A stretch of DNA of 64,000 nucleotides from Cristatella mucedo (GCA_009760855.2 WPIO01000037.1:852501-916500); one strand, 5' to 3'; positions 10,893 through 23,094 are shown, counted from the first letter of the stretch. Numbers and translations are program-made. Notes: generated by a model not told the origin, from the letters alone.

Positions 10893-11120
10893 CGTTGCGC
10901 ATCGCGGTCTTCGCCGTCGATCACTCTCACCTACCACAGGCGGGCCGTGCAAATGAGTGCGAGGCGGACCGCTCTGTCGCCGCTCGGCCATTGGGAGCCA
11001 GCCAGCACCCGCGCGAGTGGCCTGCTAGTTTGGAATCCGGCGTAGGCTTCGGGCTACTTCGTAAAGTTCTCAACTAGAAGCGAGTGTACTTGCTGTCATG
11101 CCCAGTAGCAGTTAGATGGC

Positions 11121-11145
11121 GAGAGCTATATACACAATAGCTCTC
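11121..11145. repeat. Hairpin, 9-bp perfect stem
   Basis: GAGAGCTAT pairs with ATAGCTCTC across a 7-nt loop. Confidence 0.7.
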
Positions 11146-13661
11146 TCCATCGAAGTCCCGACCTGGTAAGCGTTGTAATGGCGCCCTCGGATGCTTCCTG
11201 TGCTCCTTCTGTGCCCGCTCGATTCGCACCACTTGTCTATGCCCCTACGCATTAAGCCGAGCAGATCCGCCTCCTCAGACGACTCAGCTTGTTCTTAACC
11301 ACGAAATAACCCGCTGTAGGGCTGCGTTCACTTCTGTAAGCTATGCGGGCCCTTACCTTGCTAGACACTACGGTTAGCCAGGTTGCGATCAGACCATTTG
11401 CACATACCCACCTCCGCTCGCTGAAGCAGACGCCAATGGATTCCAGCCAAGCAAGTCCCACTATGGCGTGTACTACTTTGTTGTGGCTCCACTGTGGATG
11501 GATAACTAGCGAAGAGCACTATCTGCTTAGGCGTATCCACTGCATCAAATGCCGCAGGTTCTTGCCCTCCTTCTGCTTCTGGGCCGTATTCATAATCTTT
11601 GATCCTACTCTGCCAGCATACAGCGAGTCCCTGACCTCTTTCCTTACTGACATAACGTCTGCACTCAACAGAGGACGGAGTCTGCAACATTGGCTTTCTG
11701 TATTTCCACAGGTCGCTCGAGCTCTATGCTGTGTCTAGTAACTATATTGGTCAAACTTTTCAACCCAAGTTACTCGCTATGTCTACGAGTGTGCGAAGTC
11801 ATTCAAGAGCACTGAGGATCTTGAAGCTAGCCCCAAACTGATAGTAATGGAAATTACCCCGGCTCTTACGATATCTTGCAATTTTTCTTCCTAGTCATAC
11901 AGTAATTCCTATCTGGACCACTTTGACATTTACTTAGAACTTTACTGAAATAAATCACTAGCTACTAATTTTCTTACACCGGTACATAATTCCACCATCC
12001 CAAGATTCCTAAACGTCACTGCCCAGATCTCCAGAATATAAAATACAGTACAGAATTTTCCGTAAAGCCTAGACCAGGCGAAGTTGCTAACGTTTGTTCT
12101 CAGTCTTTGAATTCGATATCGGCTTCAGCAGATCATTGAAACTTAAAGCTGTTCAGCGTAATTTTGTATAGATTAGAACTCTTTCCCAAAACGCCGGTAG
12201 CATGTACTTAAACCCAGAAAACTACTCGCTTGTCCGTCATCTCTTGGTGTGTGCCAGTCTATGACAGCTGCTATTTTTTCTGGGATCTGTCAGTAGCCCT
12301 ATTCTCTCAAAACTCTCGCTCCAAGTGTTTCACTTCCCTTGGCAGCAGGTAAACAATCCTAAGGATGCATTTTCAATCTATCATACTAGAGACCGTTCAG
12401 TACTTCAGCTAACCTCTCTAGCTCACGCTTAACGATCGGTCAAATACTATCACGCCGGCAGAATAAACCAGAGCCTTCTTCGAATGGAGACCTTCTAAAG
12501 CTCTCTCCGTCACACGCTCACATGTCGCAAGTGCATTGCACAGACCTAAACTTATCGCCTTAAATTTTCAGAGCCCTTGTCGATACGAGAGAGCCGTTTT
12601 GCTTAATCTTCTTCTGCCATTTGCATTTGATGATACCCATAGACTTACAAAGCGTGTAGAAAAGCGCCCGATAACTCAGTTAGGGTATCGTCAATACGTG
12701 GCAATGTATAGGAATCTTTCTCTGCTACGTTTAACAGCTCTAGACGACAGGAGAGGATCGAGGGCAGAATAGCTTTACTACACACTTTTTGCATAATAAT
12801 TAATGACTTTTCTAGAGTTCACCTACGTATTTTCGTACGACGCGTCCTGAGCGCTGCGTAATGGGTGCATGCTTGCCTGTATTAATTTTGTGCATGACCA
12901 AATTAGGGCATCCCAAGTCGCGGTAGCCTGAAGGAAACGCATGTGCGTAATGCAGGAAAGAATTCCCAATCCCTCTGAGCATTCTTCAACGGTCACGTGA
13001 ACCGTGCTTCTACCGTGTAAATCCTCGAGGTAATCCGGCTATTTGTCACTGCTTCCAAGTATGGCATCATCTGCCGCATAGGCTTCCGCGCATGTCCCTT
13101 AGATTACCCCAACTCCGAGAGTCTGTGGTCCATTAGAAACATTTCCCGGAATGACTGGCACCATCTCCTGTCTCGTATCTGCCGAACTCGGCAGCGCTAT
13201 TGAATTGTGTGCTGATTCTGATATCCTAGCACGCTCTATTAATCTGCAAAGATCGTCTAACAGTTGCTCCACTTAGCACCGCGACACTTGCTCCGATAGG
13301 GCCGGTACAACTACTGATTGCCAATGTCTGGCGCTACAGCATTATGTCCGTCTCATCTCTTGATCGACTAGACGCCCATGCGCTTGCATTCGTATCTTGA
13401 TGATATTTACTTTACGCTCGCCTTGGGAGTTATTAATCTAAACCCAGGTCGCATGTGTCGTTCACATTGACTACAAAGACCATGTGGCATTCGGTCTTGC
13501 AACCGATAAGCAACTTGACCTCCTTGGGATTCCACATCTTGGTGCAGTGTCCTGCGATATCACACGGATACTCGGAGGTCTCTATCATACCGTCAGGACT
13601 CATAAAATTAGAGCTAATAGACGACAGCTCTGAGTCAGTGTCCATTATTATCCGGCACTCT

Positions 13662-13702
13662 AATATCTAATAATAAATAATATCTAATAATAACTAATAT
13701 CC
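13662..13702. repeat. AT-rich short tandem repeat
   Basis: Repeats of TAATATCTAATAATAA with small variations. Confidence 0.7.
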
Positions 13703-13984
13703 GGAACTCTTGCCGTACCAGCAGGACCTTGGATCTAACATACCTGCTCACTATTGATGGTGGGAATAATGCACCCTCAGTAGTTGTCTGTCTCCGATAT
13801 CTCTAGTCTCTAATCTTTTCCGAAACTGTATTGCTTCTATCTCTTTGGCGTGGATTGGGAAGCGGACATTTCATCTTAAAAAACTTGTAACTTGTCCTTG
13901 GCGTTGCCGTCACCGGCTGAGCAAGTACCTGAATTTCAGGTGTCTCGGGAGGCGCTGAAGAAGTTGAAGTTGGCTTCTACACCA

Positions 13985-14119
13985 CTACAAGAGCTGTCTT
14001 CTGATTTCGGTTCGATAAGTTTGCTATGCATGTCATCATAACCCTTGAATTGCATTATCTGCAATCATTTATATGTACAAGAAAACTTATCCAACCGAAA
14101 TCAGCCAAGAACTCTCTTG
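13985..14119. repeat. Inverted repeat, about 36-bp arms
   Basis: CTGATTTCGGTTCGATAAGT (14001-14020) and the matching arm at 14083-14104 pair over 22 bp with one mismatch. Weaker pairing extends outward to about 13985 and 14119 (ACAAGAG with CTCTTGC). The loop is about 60 nt. It may be a small fold-back or MITE, and it lies next to an R1 repeat copy. Confidence 0.6.
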
Positions 14120-14139
14120 CAGTGGCGTACAAGTCGATC

Positions 14140-14510
14140 TAAACTCGCATTTAAAATTTCACGTTGATCCGTCAAGTATTGGTCGAGTTGTGTAATTTAC
14201 AAGGTGCGAAGCTACACTGTAAACGATGTTGTTTCAAGTCACAACAGATGTACCTCCATGTACCAAGGTTCATTAACTTGGGACACAAGTCGTATAAGAT
14301 GCAGAAATTGGGAAATTTTCATTTGTAGATAGGTCACTTCCGGTTAAATTTAGGGTTAGACACGGTTTGCCTAGTTTTATTGCTTGCCTTTTGTGTAAAA
14401 ATTGTCGAAAACTCAGATCTCGCGTCTGTCTTTTGAAGGGTATCCTAAACAATTGTTCGACTGTTGAATCAATCTTTTCATCACGTCACGACATTTACCC
14501 TTAAAAAGCA
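14140..14510 (+). repeat. Dispersed repeat R1, copy 1
   Basis: An unclassified repeat recognised only by comparison within the window. Shared blocks are ATTTCACGTTGATCC, GGTCGAGTTGTGTAATTTAC, GAAGCTACACTGTAAA and a distal AATTGTTCGACTGTTGAATC region. Diverged relatives lie at 26235-26540 (minus), 26540-26935 (plus) and 33545-33990 (minus). No long ORF is present. Confidence 0.55.
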
Positions 14511-15309
14511 CACACATGGTATAGATAAAACAAGGACTGGACGGACGGGTTTCTACAGCGAGAACAGAACACTCTCAGCTTTTTTCGACAGAAGATGTCC
14601 AATAGATTAAAGGACCTCAACCAGCCAAAACCTTTTTGGTCTTAGCCGAGATCGTTCGCTCCTGGCACATCCCAAGCAAGACTCTGAGATCTCGAAGCCT
14701 ATTTTAGCATGTCAGCAAATGGTCTGGGATCTAAAAGAGGAGGCAAGACCAGTTCTTTCAAGTTATTCTGGGTTATTCTCTTGAAGAAAAAAGCCCTCAA
14801 AGAGTCAAGTACCAGAAAGCCCCACCCCCACCCCACCACCTACCCACCAACGGGCACCCCAACAATGAACCTAGTGTCGAAAGACCACACGTCTTGGCCT
14901 TATTTGATTAAACCACAAGCAGATTGCCATTCGCGTAATCAGAACTCATTCGTAAAGTATGTTCGTAGGCGACGGAAGAAAGGAAGGAGGTGGGATTTTG
15001 ACGTCCCCCCTCCCCCTTTCGACCGACCGGAAGATCTTAGCCGGCAAGCTCGGTGATCTGACACGCCCACTCAGCATGCTCACGATTGGCCGCCTCTCCT
15101 CTGGCCAGGTCAAAGTATGTCTCCTTTCGAGGCTTACAGTCAGTCTTGCACGTGTCCACAGGGCGAAGCCATAACTCTGCGAAACTGGGGGAAAAGATGA
15201 ATGAATCTTTACCTCTAAAGGATCGACCATAAAAAGTGCTTCAGCGTTTTCTGCACTAAAGACCCGAGGCCGAAAGCGCAGCGCTGAGAACGGTACCAGT
15301 CCTTGCCAA
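14511..15309. other. No confident gene
   Basis: Frames at 14709-15056 (plus) and 15230-14946 (minus) overlap. The first carries a low-complexity HPHPTTYPPTGTP run. Nothing is recognised. The 3' part may be upstream DNA of the 53-codon ORF. Confidence 0.35.
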
Positions 15310-15311
15310 CG

Positions 15312-15330
15312 CGAACCTATATAATACCCG
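15312..15330 (+). promoter_or_regulatory. TATA-like box
   Basis: CCTATATAATACCC stands in otherwise GC-rich sequence, about 95-100 bp before the ATG at 15415. The spacing suits a core promoter with a short 5' leader. This is inference from sequence alone. Confidence 0.35.
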
Positions 15331-15414
15331 CGAGCCTCCTCTCGCCGACCCGCCTTGCATCACGGCTAGTGACTTGCACGTGCCACACCAGCACACACAG
15401 GTTTGCCGACGACG

Positions 15415-15576
15415 ATGGAGGAACAACACGGTCTCAAAGAAGAGCGCCTCTTAATACGAGTCCGCATCCATAACATAGAAGAGCAGTCGCTTCAAGAGCC
15501 ACAGAGGGTCCGGCAGGAATCCGGACCCGGCCGCCATTACGCGAAACAATTCTCTGAGGACTTGTATGCCGCTTAA
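15415..15576 (+). CDS. Small hypothetical ORF, 53 codons
   Basis: The frame opens MEEQHGLKEERLLIRV and ends EDLYAA followed by TAA. It is charged, rich in E, Q and R, and lacks a signal peptide or membrane segment. I do not recognise a family. The reason to list it is its position: a TATA-like box about 100 bp upstream, a GC-rich leader between them, and a balanced amino acid composition unlike the repeat-derived frames nearby. A TA microsatellite and a minus-strand LINE B lie immediately downstream, so a longer gene or exon could have been cut here. It may equally be a chance ORF or a first exon. Confidence 0.3.
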   Translation: MEEQHGLKEERLLIRVRIHNIEEQSLQEPQRVRQESGPGRHYAKQFSEDLYAA

Positions 15577-15585
15577 CCATAGATT

Positions 15586-15591
15586 AATATA

Positions 15592-15627
<36 letters not shown>

Positions 15628-15655
15628 CTATATATATATATATATATCATATATA
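15586..15655. repeat. (TA)n microsatellite
   Basis: An interrupted TA run that abuts the 3' end of a minus-strand LINE B. Confidence 0.95.
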
Positions 15656-15659
15656 TGTG

Positions 15660-16775
15660 TGTGTTTTATTTGTATCTCCGTCTGTAACTCCACGAAGCCA
15701 CAAAAACTATGTGGGCGTTACGCAGGAGAGTTTTGTACAGCGAACTCACAGCCTAAGTGGCTTTCGGTACGCATTCGGTAGCTAACTGACTTCATCTCTC
15801 GCGATAATGAGAAAGTGAGAAGCATGGCAGAGTCAGGAGAGCAGTTGAGGTAGTGAGTAACATGGAAGTAGCAGCTCAGGACGGCTGGAAAGGATGTGCC
15901 ACAGTCGGCAGCAGGAGAGTAGTTGTCTTTTCGTAAGAATAGTGGAAGCGAGTTCCACAGGCTAGGACCTGCAGAGGAACAGCTTCAGTTGTCAACAGTC
16001 TTTAAGCGGAGGAATGGAACAGCCAATATATTGTCCATTCAGGACCTGAGGGCACGAGAAGGCTGAAAATGGTGCAGCAGTTCAGCTGGGTATAGAAGAG
16101 CCAAGCCGTGGCGGGCCTTGTGGGTCAGCGTAAGAATTTTGCTCTGTAACTGTTGATAAACCGGCAGCCATCCCAGGTCTTTTAGCAAAGGAGACGCATG
16201 GTCAAACCTCTGGGATTTTCAAACTAGCCTTGCAGCCATATTCATGTCCATCTGCAGTAGCCTAGTTGCTTTTTTCATAATTTAGCCGAAACAAAACTAA
16301 GGAGCTAGTTAAATTGTTTGCAAGCGACCGTGGAAGACGGTTCCTAATCTTAGATATGGATCAAACGTGATGGCGTGATGGCTAGCTATAGAAGCAGTCT
16401 TCTGAACGAAGCTTTTAAATTTTAGGCAGTTGTTTTCGAAAACTGCACCTAAATTCCGAGCTCGTGGTGATTGTCGCAAACCAGCATCACCTATTAGAAC
16501 AACAAAACCTTCTAATCCAGCCATACGTTTAGGGTGTCTTATGAGCAGCAGTTCAGTTTTATCGTCGTTTAGTTTCAAGAAACTTTCCGTCATCCAGGAT
16601 AGAATGTCGACAAGGCAAGCATTCAGTTTATTAGTTGCTGCAGCAGATTCCGGCGGTTTGAATGACAAATACATCTGAGTATCGTCAGCAAAAGAGTGAT
16701 ATGTTATTCCATGAGCCTTAATCACTTTTCCCACAGGTTGAGTATAAATGGAGAACAGTAACGGACCGAGGACCG
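15660..16775 (-). mobile_element. LINE B, RT to 3' end
   Basis: A minus-strand LINE B copy. The frame 16734-16309 (141 codons) starts near [20 protein letters not shown], so the motif C tyrosine is replaced (FADD rather than YADD). [15 protein letters not shown] and [11 protein letters not shown] follow. The rest of the C-terminus and the 3' UTR run to TATCTCCGTCTGTAACTCC at the plus-strand left edge. The N-terminal endonuclease and RT motifs A and B are missing, and stops break the C-terminal part. Confidence 0.88.
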
Positions 16776-17154
16776 CCTATTCATAAGGATTCATACTGTG
16801 CGAATAACGTTTTAGCAGTCATAGTCTGGCTAATCTAGCACGCCACCATTCACCATTTCAGAACTGTTTTCCGGGTCCTTCTCATGTCACTTCAACAGTA
16901 TTTCTATGACGCATGATACGAGCTAGTATCAAAGTATCTCCGAGCTCTCAGCGTATTTTTACTTATCTCTGAGCTTCTTGGGTGCACCATCATTCAAAGT
17001 GGTCAATAGGCGATTGTACGGAAACTCGCGTGCACAAACAGTCTATTGGCGCTGCTCTGTAAGCTAGTGATGAACAAGGCTGCTAAAGACTTCTCATGCT
17101 AATAACAGCTTTTTTTGGTACGTCGATGGTGTCCGATTGTTAGATCAGTTGAAT
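16776..17154. other. No gene seen
   Basis: Unassigned sequence between two minus-strand LINE copies. Confidence 0.4.
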
Positions 17155-17815
17155 ATCATAATAACAGTAATAAAAATGCATTCGAATAAAGTCATCCAAT
17201 AACTAAATCTCTTTCTAAGCACTTCATACATACCGTGAAGAAAGCACGATCATATGATTAGTGATAGCACAACGTCAAAAACCATAACATGGTCAAAGGT
17301 GACATTCACAGTGTCAACATGCAAAAACGGTTAGTGGCATCATGTACAGTGTCAGCACGCATGAGCACACAGAGGATGAATAAAAAAAAATGACCCTCAA
17401 AATGCTGCGATACATTAATGCATTTTAGCTTCTTTGTCAATTTTGTCAAGTCAGGGGATGTCGTCACTTCAGTCGGGAGTAAGTTCTAGGCTTTGGGAAC
17501 ATACGAACTAAAGGCACAGTCTCCAAAGGATTTGTGCTTCGTTCAAAGTGTAGCCCAACTATTTGATTTAGAAAAGCGGGTGGTACGATGTCTAGCCTGG
17601 TGGGGAGGGGCAGCTATGGTAGGTAGACTGGAGCCAGAGAATTAAGGGACCTAAAGTGAGTGACAGAATCTTGAAGTCGATTCGCTGCTGGACTAGTAGC
17701 AAGTGCAGCTTGGCATGAAGAGGCACGTTGTGGCAACTTCGACGCTCACGACAGACAAGTCTGGCCGCAGAGTTTTCCATCAGTCTTGAATTACTCCTAT
17801 GAGGCTGCTGCATTA
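17155..17815 (-). mobile_element. LINE A, 3' fragment
   Basis: A minus-strand copy spanning the RT C-terminus (NSRLMENSAARLVCRERRSC at 17813 downward) and the 3' UTR. The tail appears at the plus-strand left end as AAATCTCTTTCTAAGCACTT, preceded by ATT-type repeats. It is 5'-truncated and frame-broken. Confidence 0.85.
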
Positions 17816-17819
17816 TGCA

Positions 17820-18670
17820 ATCACTCCTCTTTGGTACTTGTGCAATAGCGTATGAGAGCTCGGCACGCGTGAGTCCAGCAGTGGCGAGTTGAGGCTTCGA
17901 AATGCCAGCACCAGCGCAAGCTGCGCTTATGCTACCATCAGAGTGGATTCAGCACCGTATTCGCACCGTACGATTACAAGTTTTGTCCTCGGCGAGCTTC
18001 CGATTCGCCGCGGCTCATGAGTCAGTAATCCGTAACGACGTTATAATGCCGCTTTGTCAAGTAAGCCTCGCTACGACAAAGCCATGCGAGGCTGTCAGCT
18101 GAGACAGCTTCATTCTCCAGTAGCAACAGAGACTCCGCCTTGACAGCGCTCGAGATGAATAAGGCTGACATGTCAGCCTGCGCCCGCCAGCTTTAGTCGC
18201 CCGAGCCGACGCCCGCTGTTCACCTCTCAGGTGGCATCTGCGGCTCGGCTTGAATGGGTGAAACATGCGTCAGCAGGTGCGTCTTCGCAATGCGAAGCAC
18301 GCCGCTTGTGTGCCCAGCTGCCAGCTGTCACAACGCCCCATGTCAGCTGTTCAAATCCCACCATGCCGGACAACGCGCCCCAATCTGAAGGAGTTTCTCA
18401 GTGCATGCGTCAATCGTGAGGTCGCGGACGTATTCGGACGTCAACGTGAGGTCGCGGACGTTGAGGTCGGCAGCCCGCGAGCCTTAGATTGGAATTGTCA
18501 TGCCCCGGTTAAAAAGGACGACAGTCGATTAGCTGTTCGCTCCTTGTCGCTCTTGTTTGAGCAAGCGAACGAGTACTCAACGCACTGTTAGCCCGAGAAT
18601 CTGTCTGCACGCGGAGGCATCATGACAGCTGCGGCTCGTGAGTTTCCGAATCCACCCGAGAGCAAAGAGG
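17820..18670. other. GC-rich stretch, no supported gene
   Basis: Several overlapping frames (for example 18265-18591) lack motifs. A 31-bp tandem duplication built on CGTGAGGTCGCGGACGT occurs at about 18413-18466. Confidence 0.4.
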
Positions 18671-18674
18671 GTCC

Positions 18675-18710
18675 TGCGATTACCCGGCATTCAGTTGCCG
18701 GTTAATCGCA
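18675..18710. repeat. Strong hairpin beside a LINE truncation point
   Basis: TGCGATTA-CCCGGCA pairs with TGCCGGT-TAATCGCA across a short TTCAGT centre, giving about 15 paired bases. It lies about 48 bp from where the neighbouring LINE A copy stops. Confidence 0.75.
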
Positions 18711-18736
18711 GTGGCACGTGGCCAAATTCCGTCATT

Positions 18737-20480
18737 TCACTTCGCAAACATTAAACACGAGTTTTGCACCAACTGCAATCGCCTGATCGCACATGCCGTT
18801 ACGCCAGTAAGCAGCGAGTCGCAGAAGTCGAGACGAGATGTAACGAATGCATGGACAAACTCAGACTTGGTATCCTTATCTAAGCAGGCCCAAATTTTAG
18901 CAATATTATGTAGCTGAAAGTAGGCTGACTTTACTGTGGAGCTGATGTGGTCGTCTAACGAGAGGTCACTTTGGAACATGACACCTAGATTTCGAGCTGA
19001 TTCAACAGGAGATATGCTAGCAGAGCCAATTTTGGGCGTCAGCATTTCCAATTCCTGGATCACACTGGGTTTGCCCATAACTAGTGAGTTAGTTTTATCA
19101 TCGTTTAGTTTTAGAAAATTTGCTACCATCCGTGTGCGGATGTCATCAATGCATGCAGCAAGTGAGTTGAGAGAATTTGAGGTGCTCGAAGGCTGGGAGG
19201 GATCAAAGCAAAGGCAAAACTGAGTGTCATCCGCATAGAAGTGAAAGCCGAGATTGTGTTTGGCAATCACATCAGCAAGAGGGAGAGTATAAACCGTGAA
19301 AAGAGCCGGACCTAGCACGGAGCCCTGAGGTACCCCATATTTCACAGGTACCTCGGATGATCTTTGTCCATTCACGTCAATACTCTGGAGTCTCCCACTG
19401 AGATAGGACCTGAACCATTGCAGAGCAGTGCCAGTGATGCCCAGGCAAGATGAGAGGCACTCTAGAAGAACTTTGTGATCGTTAGTATCAAAAGCTGCCA
19501 AAAGATCGAGCAAAACAAGCAGAGACACTCTACCCATGTCTGCATTCCTAAGTAGGTCGTTGTACATCCTAAGCAAGGCTGACTCTGTGGAGTGATTAGC
19601 TCTAAAGCCAGACTGGAACTTACTAGCAAGGTGTGAGGTTTCGATATATGAGTTCAGCTGGTCTGCCACGACCCGTTCCAGTGTCTTTGATAGGAATGGT
19701 AGAAGGGAAACTGGGCGGTAGTTGCTCAAGTTCTCTTGGTCTTGTGTCGCTTTCTTGAGAAGTGGCCTGACTACAGCTTTTTTGAAAGGTGCTGGGACAT
19801 GACCTGAGGCTAATGACATACTAATGATGTTAGTTATGCAGGGCAGCAGCAGATCAATGCAACGTAGGAGCAGGACAGTGGGAATAGGGCCCAGTGGACT
19901 TGTTGTCTTCTTTGATTGGAATCCGAACTTCGGCACTAGATCACTGGTGACCTGCTTAAATGTAGACATTGAGGTGCAGCCAGGAATCGGGGAACGGCAT
20001 TCTAGTGGGGATGCTGTCATCACAGGGTTGGACTCCCTGATCTTGTCTATCTTCTGCACAAAGAATCGAGAGAAGCGATCGGCTAAATCATCACAAGGAT
20101 CATCAGGTAAGGAGCTAATCTGGGAGCGGTTGAGGAGATGGTTGATCGTCGACATCAGCATTTTTGGATTGTGCATGCGTGATTAAGCAATGTTTTTATA
20201 GAAGTTAGATTCGGTCTTTGCTAGGATCGATTGGTACGACCTACAGTAATCTTCATATGCCTGTCGATGGACAGTCAGTCCAGATCTTTTGTATGCTTTT
20301 CAAGCTTTCGCTTAGTAGACCTGGCTAGTTTCATGTCTGTGGTAAACCATAGGCCGTCTGGGCGAGGGCGCACAGTGTGCATTGTCAGAGGTGCAAACTC
20401 GTTGAACGTGTCAGCTAGTGTCGTGTTGTAGCGATCTACCAATGATGACAGATCGGAAGGAGGACTGAGCAGCAGAGGTG
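18737..20480 (-). pseudogene. LINE A reverse transcriptase, longest copy
   Basis: The longest coding remnant in the window: a 479-codon frame (20176-18737) on the minus strand, with LINE homology from about 18758. In order it shows the pre-RT linker (DDLADRFSRFFVQKIDKIRE), RT fingers (KKAVVRPLLKKA, NYRPVSLLPFLSKTLERVVA), GFRANHSTESALLRMYNDLL, motif A as LLDLLAAFDTNDH (the usual S is L), motif B VPQGSVLGP, motif C FHFYADDTQ and [11 protein letters not shown]. The catalytic aspartates remain. A GAA-to-TAA change just before 20176 and a one-base deletion near 20300, relative to the copy at 46838, separate it from the upstream linker frame (20547-20275). Endonuclease and 3' UTR are absent: both ends are truncated. 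Confidence 0.92.
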
Positions 20481-20492
20481 AAGGAGTGTAAT

Positions 20493-20520
20493 GTATCTCC
20501 GTCTGTGACTCCACAAACAA
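20493..20520 (-). mobile_element. LINE B terminal 3' fragment
   Basis: Only the last bases of LINE B remain (TGTATCTCCGTCTGTGACTC on the plus strand), directly abutting the 5' edge of the LINE A copy. This could be a severely truncated insertion or the remains of a LINE B into which LINE A inserted. Confidence 0.6.
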
Positions 20521-20724
20521 TAAAATGTAGCACCATATTTTGGGCACAAGTATGCATCTTCCTGAAAGCCAGCGTTAATCAGAAACGGAAGTGGAGAGGC
20601 AAAACGTCTAATCGACAAGTTCGACGATCTGGCTCGCAACGGAATCCGTTCTTCCGGAAGTACTGATCGCCATCTTGACGAGTGTCGGACGGACTTTCTC
20701 GCTTTAATTGGTTGGGATAATACA

Positions 20725-21190
<466 letters not shown>

Positions 21191-21477
21191 TATTATCACT
21201 GGATGCGGTAACTTCATAATCTACGGTTGACGGAATGAAAGTCGAAGTCACATTTGAATCTTTTTGATGTGCCTGGGGCTTTGAGCCAGACCGTTGAAAT
21301 GCACTCTGGGTGTCGAACGCGAGTCGCACCGTACGCTAGGGCTGAAGTGCTGAACGCTTCTCGTCCTTCGCGGTTGTGGAATATACGCTCCGAATATGCG
21401 CTCCTGTGGTCTTGTTATCGAAAGGTACGGGCGCCGCTCCTTACTACTCTCGCTGCCTTCGGCCGCGCAGGCCGCGC

Positions 21478-21620
21478 CGGTTTGGCCCGCTGGTTGAGGT
21501 GCTCGCCTGACCTAGGTTAATGCATTTCGACGACCGAGTTCGCGCGCTCGAGCACCGAGGCACATGTGAAGCGCCTGAAACGAGATTAAGTTCTCTTAGG
21601 TCGCTATGTAAATGAATTGC
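21478..21620 (+). mobile_element. SINE 2, copy 2
   Basis: The tRNA-like head contains TTTGGCCCGCTGGTTGAGG (A-box region) and a diverged B-box (CGCTCGAGCACC). GAAGCGCCTGAAACGAGATT and TCTCTTAGGTCGCTATGTAA follow, the LINE-type tail. Confidence 0.75.
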
Positions 21621-22021
21621 ATTTATTCGTGCATTCGTTCGCCTGAGCGCATATCGATGCGGCCAACATTGGTCGCTGGCCACGATGCGCGCCCAGGGGG
21701 GCGGGGCCGAGCTCGCGCTCCGTCGGTTTGGGCGAGCGCGCGTCTACAAGGAGGAGCAGCGCTACTAAGCAGCGCTGAGCTGAGCTTAGCTTTCGTGGCC
21801 TGAAGCGAGAAGCTGCTGCTGCAGCGGCATTTGCAAATAGGCGGCCAAGCCGCCGCAATGCCTACCCGACAGCATAGATAGCGTCCGCCCTTTGGCGGCC
21901 AAGAGGTCGCTAGAAGCGCGCCGACCGCTACGCAGCTGGTTAGAGGCCACGCGGGTGCGGGCTGTAGTGTAGTCGGGCGCTCACTGACCAAATTCAGAAT
22001 CGCTAGAAAGCAAGCCCTCAA

Positions 22022-22075
22022 GCGTGACCCGGACGCGCGACCCGGACGCGTGACCTGCGCATGCGACCTGCACCG
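22022..22075. repeat. GC-rich 13-15 bp tandem repeat
   Basis: About four units of the type GCGTGACCCGGAC, becoming GCGACCTGC in the distal units. Confidence 0.65.
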
Positions 22076-22579
22076 CAGCGAAAACGTCGGAAGAGATTCG
22101 CTTAGTCGGTATTAGAAGCTCGTCCCTATTGGTCTTCTCTTTACTTATTTCGTTTGTTGCGGTTCCCGGTTTCAATAATATTAAGCTCGCCCACTGCGGC
22201 GTTGGACAGACGAGTCTCGAAGAAAAGACGGTGCATACCTTTGCGTTTCAAGTGAGATGCGATGCTAAATAAACAAGGGACATAGCTATGGCGGGAGATC
22301 GTATTAATCTTAACCATTTACTTTTCCAAGACTTACTGACTGTATTTTGTGTATGTAAGCCCTTTCGCCACTCTTTGTGGGTATTTATTTCGACACGTAA
22401 CATAAACGTATCAGAAAGCCCTAAACAAGAAGTAAGCTCTATGGAGTTTTTTAAGTACACAATGAGACACCCGGGGCCATTGGCTTAGTACCTCTGTGTA
22501 GTAACAAGCTCTGAGTCATGCAGAGGTACGCACGCAAAGCCCTCAACTGAATGAAAAGGAAAAGTTCAAAGGTGATAGC

Positions 22580-22640
22580 TAGAAATAGATCAAGCTCTCT
22601 GGTGGCGCCATACAAATGTACTATTGTTATTAAAGCTGCC
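22580..22640 (+). mobile_element. LINE 3' tail fragment
   Basis: GATCAAGCTCTCTGGTGGCG with CCATACAAATGTACTATTG and TTATT is a LINE A/C-type terminal tail without the upstream element. Confidence 0.6.
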
Positions 22641-22649
22641 CGCCGCAAC

Positions 22650-22960
22650 AGATGCAACGTCTTCAGCGGAGCCTTAAAAGATGTAAGGCCATTGCTAGTG
22701 GTGACCGAAGCAGGAAGAGATTTACAGAATATTCTTTCCCTTCCAACTAAAGGCCCTATCGCCAAAAGATTTCAACTTAGTGAGAATAACGGTGAGACGA
22801 CTGAGAGCTTTTCTTATGGCTTGACTCTGTCGGACATCATATGCATCCTACTTGTATGCTCGCATTTTTCCGGAGAATATTTAGGAACAGTCAATTTCTG
22901 CGACTTTCGTTGCAGCCAATTAGGCTAGGGAGTAAAAGTAATTCGCAAAAAGTGGGTACG
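22650..22960 (-). mobile_element. LINE D, C-terminal fragment
   Basis: The block CGCCAAAAGATTTCAACTTA corresponds to CGCCAAAGGATTTTAATTTA in the copy at 45595, both reading in antisense the LKSFGDLA-like C-terminus of L2-type ORF2. The plus-strand 125-codon frame here is antisense and not a gene. Confidence 0.5.
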
Positions 22961-23094
22961 AAAAAATCCATAGGTAAGAATGGCACACAAAAATACTAGC
23001 ACGTTAATGTCAGGTCAATACATTAATTCGCCTTTTAATGGAGAGGCAATAAATTCCTCATTCTATTAGCTAAAAATGCACTTCCCTTGATTAT

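Larger units (their letters stand above)
10690..13984. other. 3.3 kb without a recognised gene or element
   Basis: Two overlapping opposite-strand frames (11343-11738 plus, 11690-11361 minus) are the longest. Neither carries a secure motif. Two short hairpins and an AT-rich tandem patch are listed separately. Confidence 0.4.
21191..22560. other. GC-rich DNA with one SINE, no supported gene
   Basis: Overlapping frames in all directions at 21450-22020 result from GC-rich composition. No domain is recognised. Confidence 0.4.

Noticed and set aside
11343..11738. Opposite-strand ORFs of 131 and 109 codons, the minus one faintly like retroelement RNase H (a CLAGIHW word)
   Set aside because: The resemblance covers only a few residues; no DEDD pattern or neighbouring RT could be identified.
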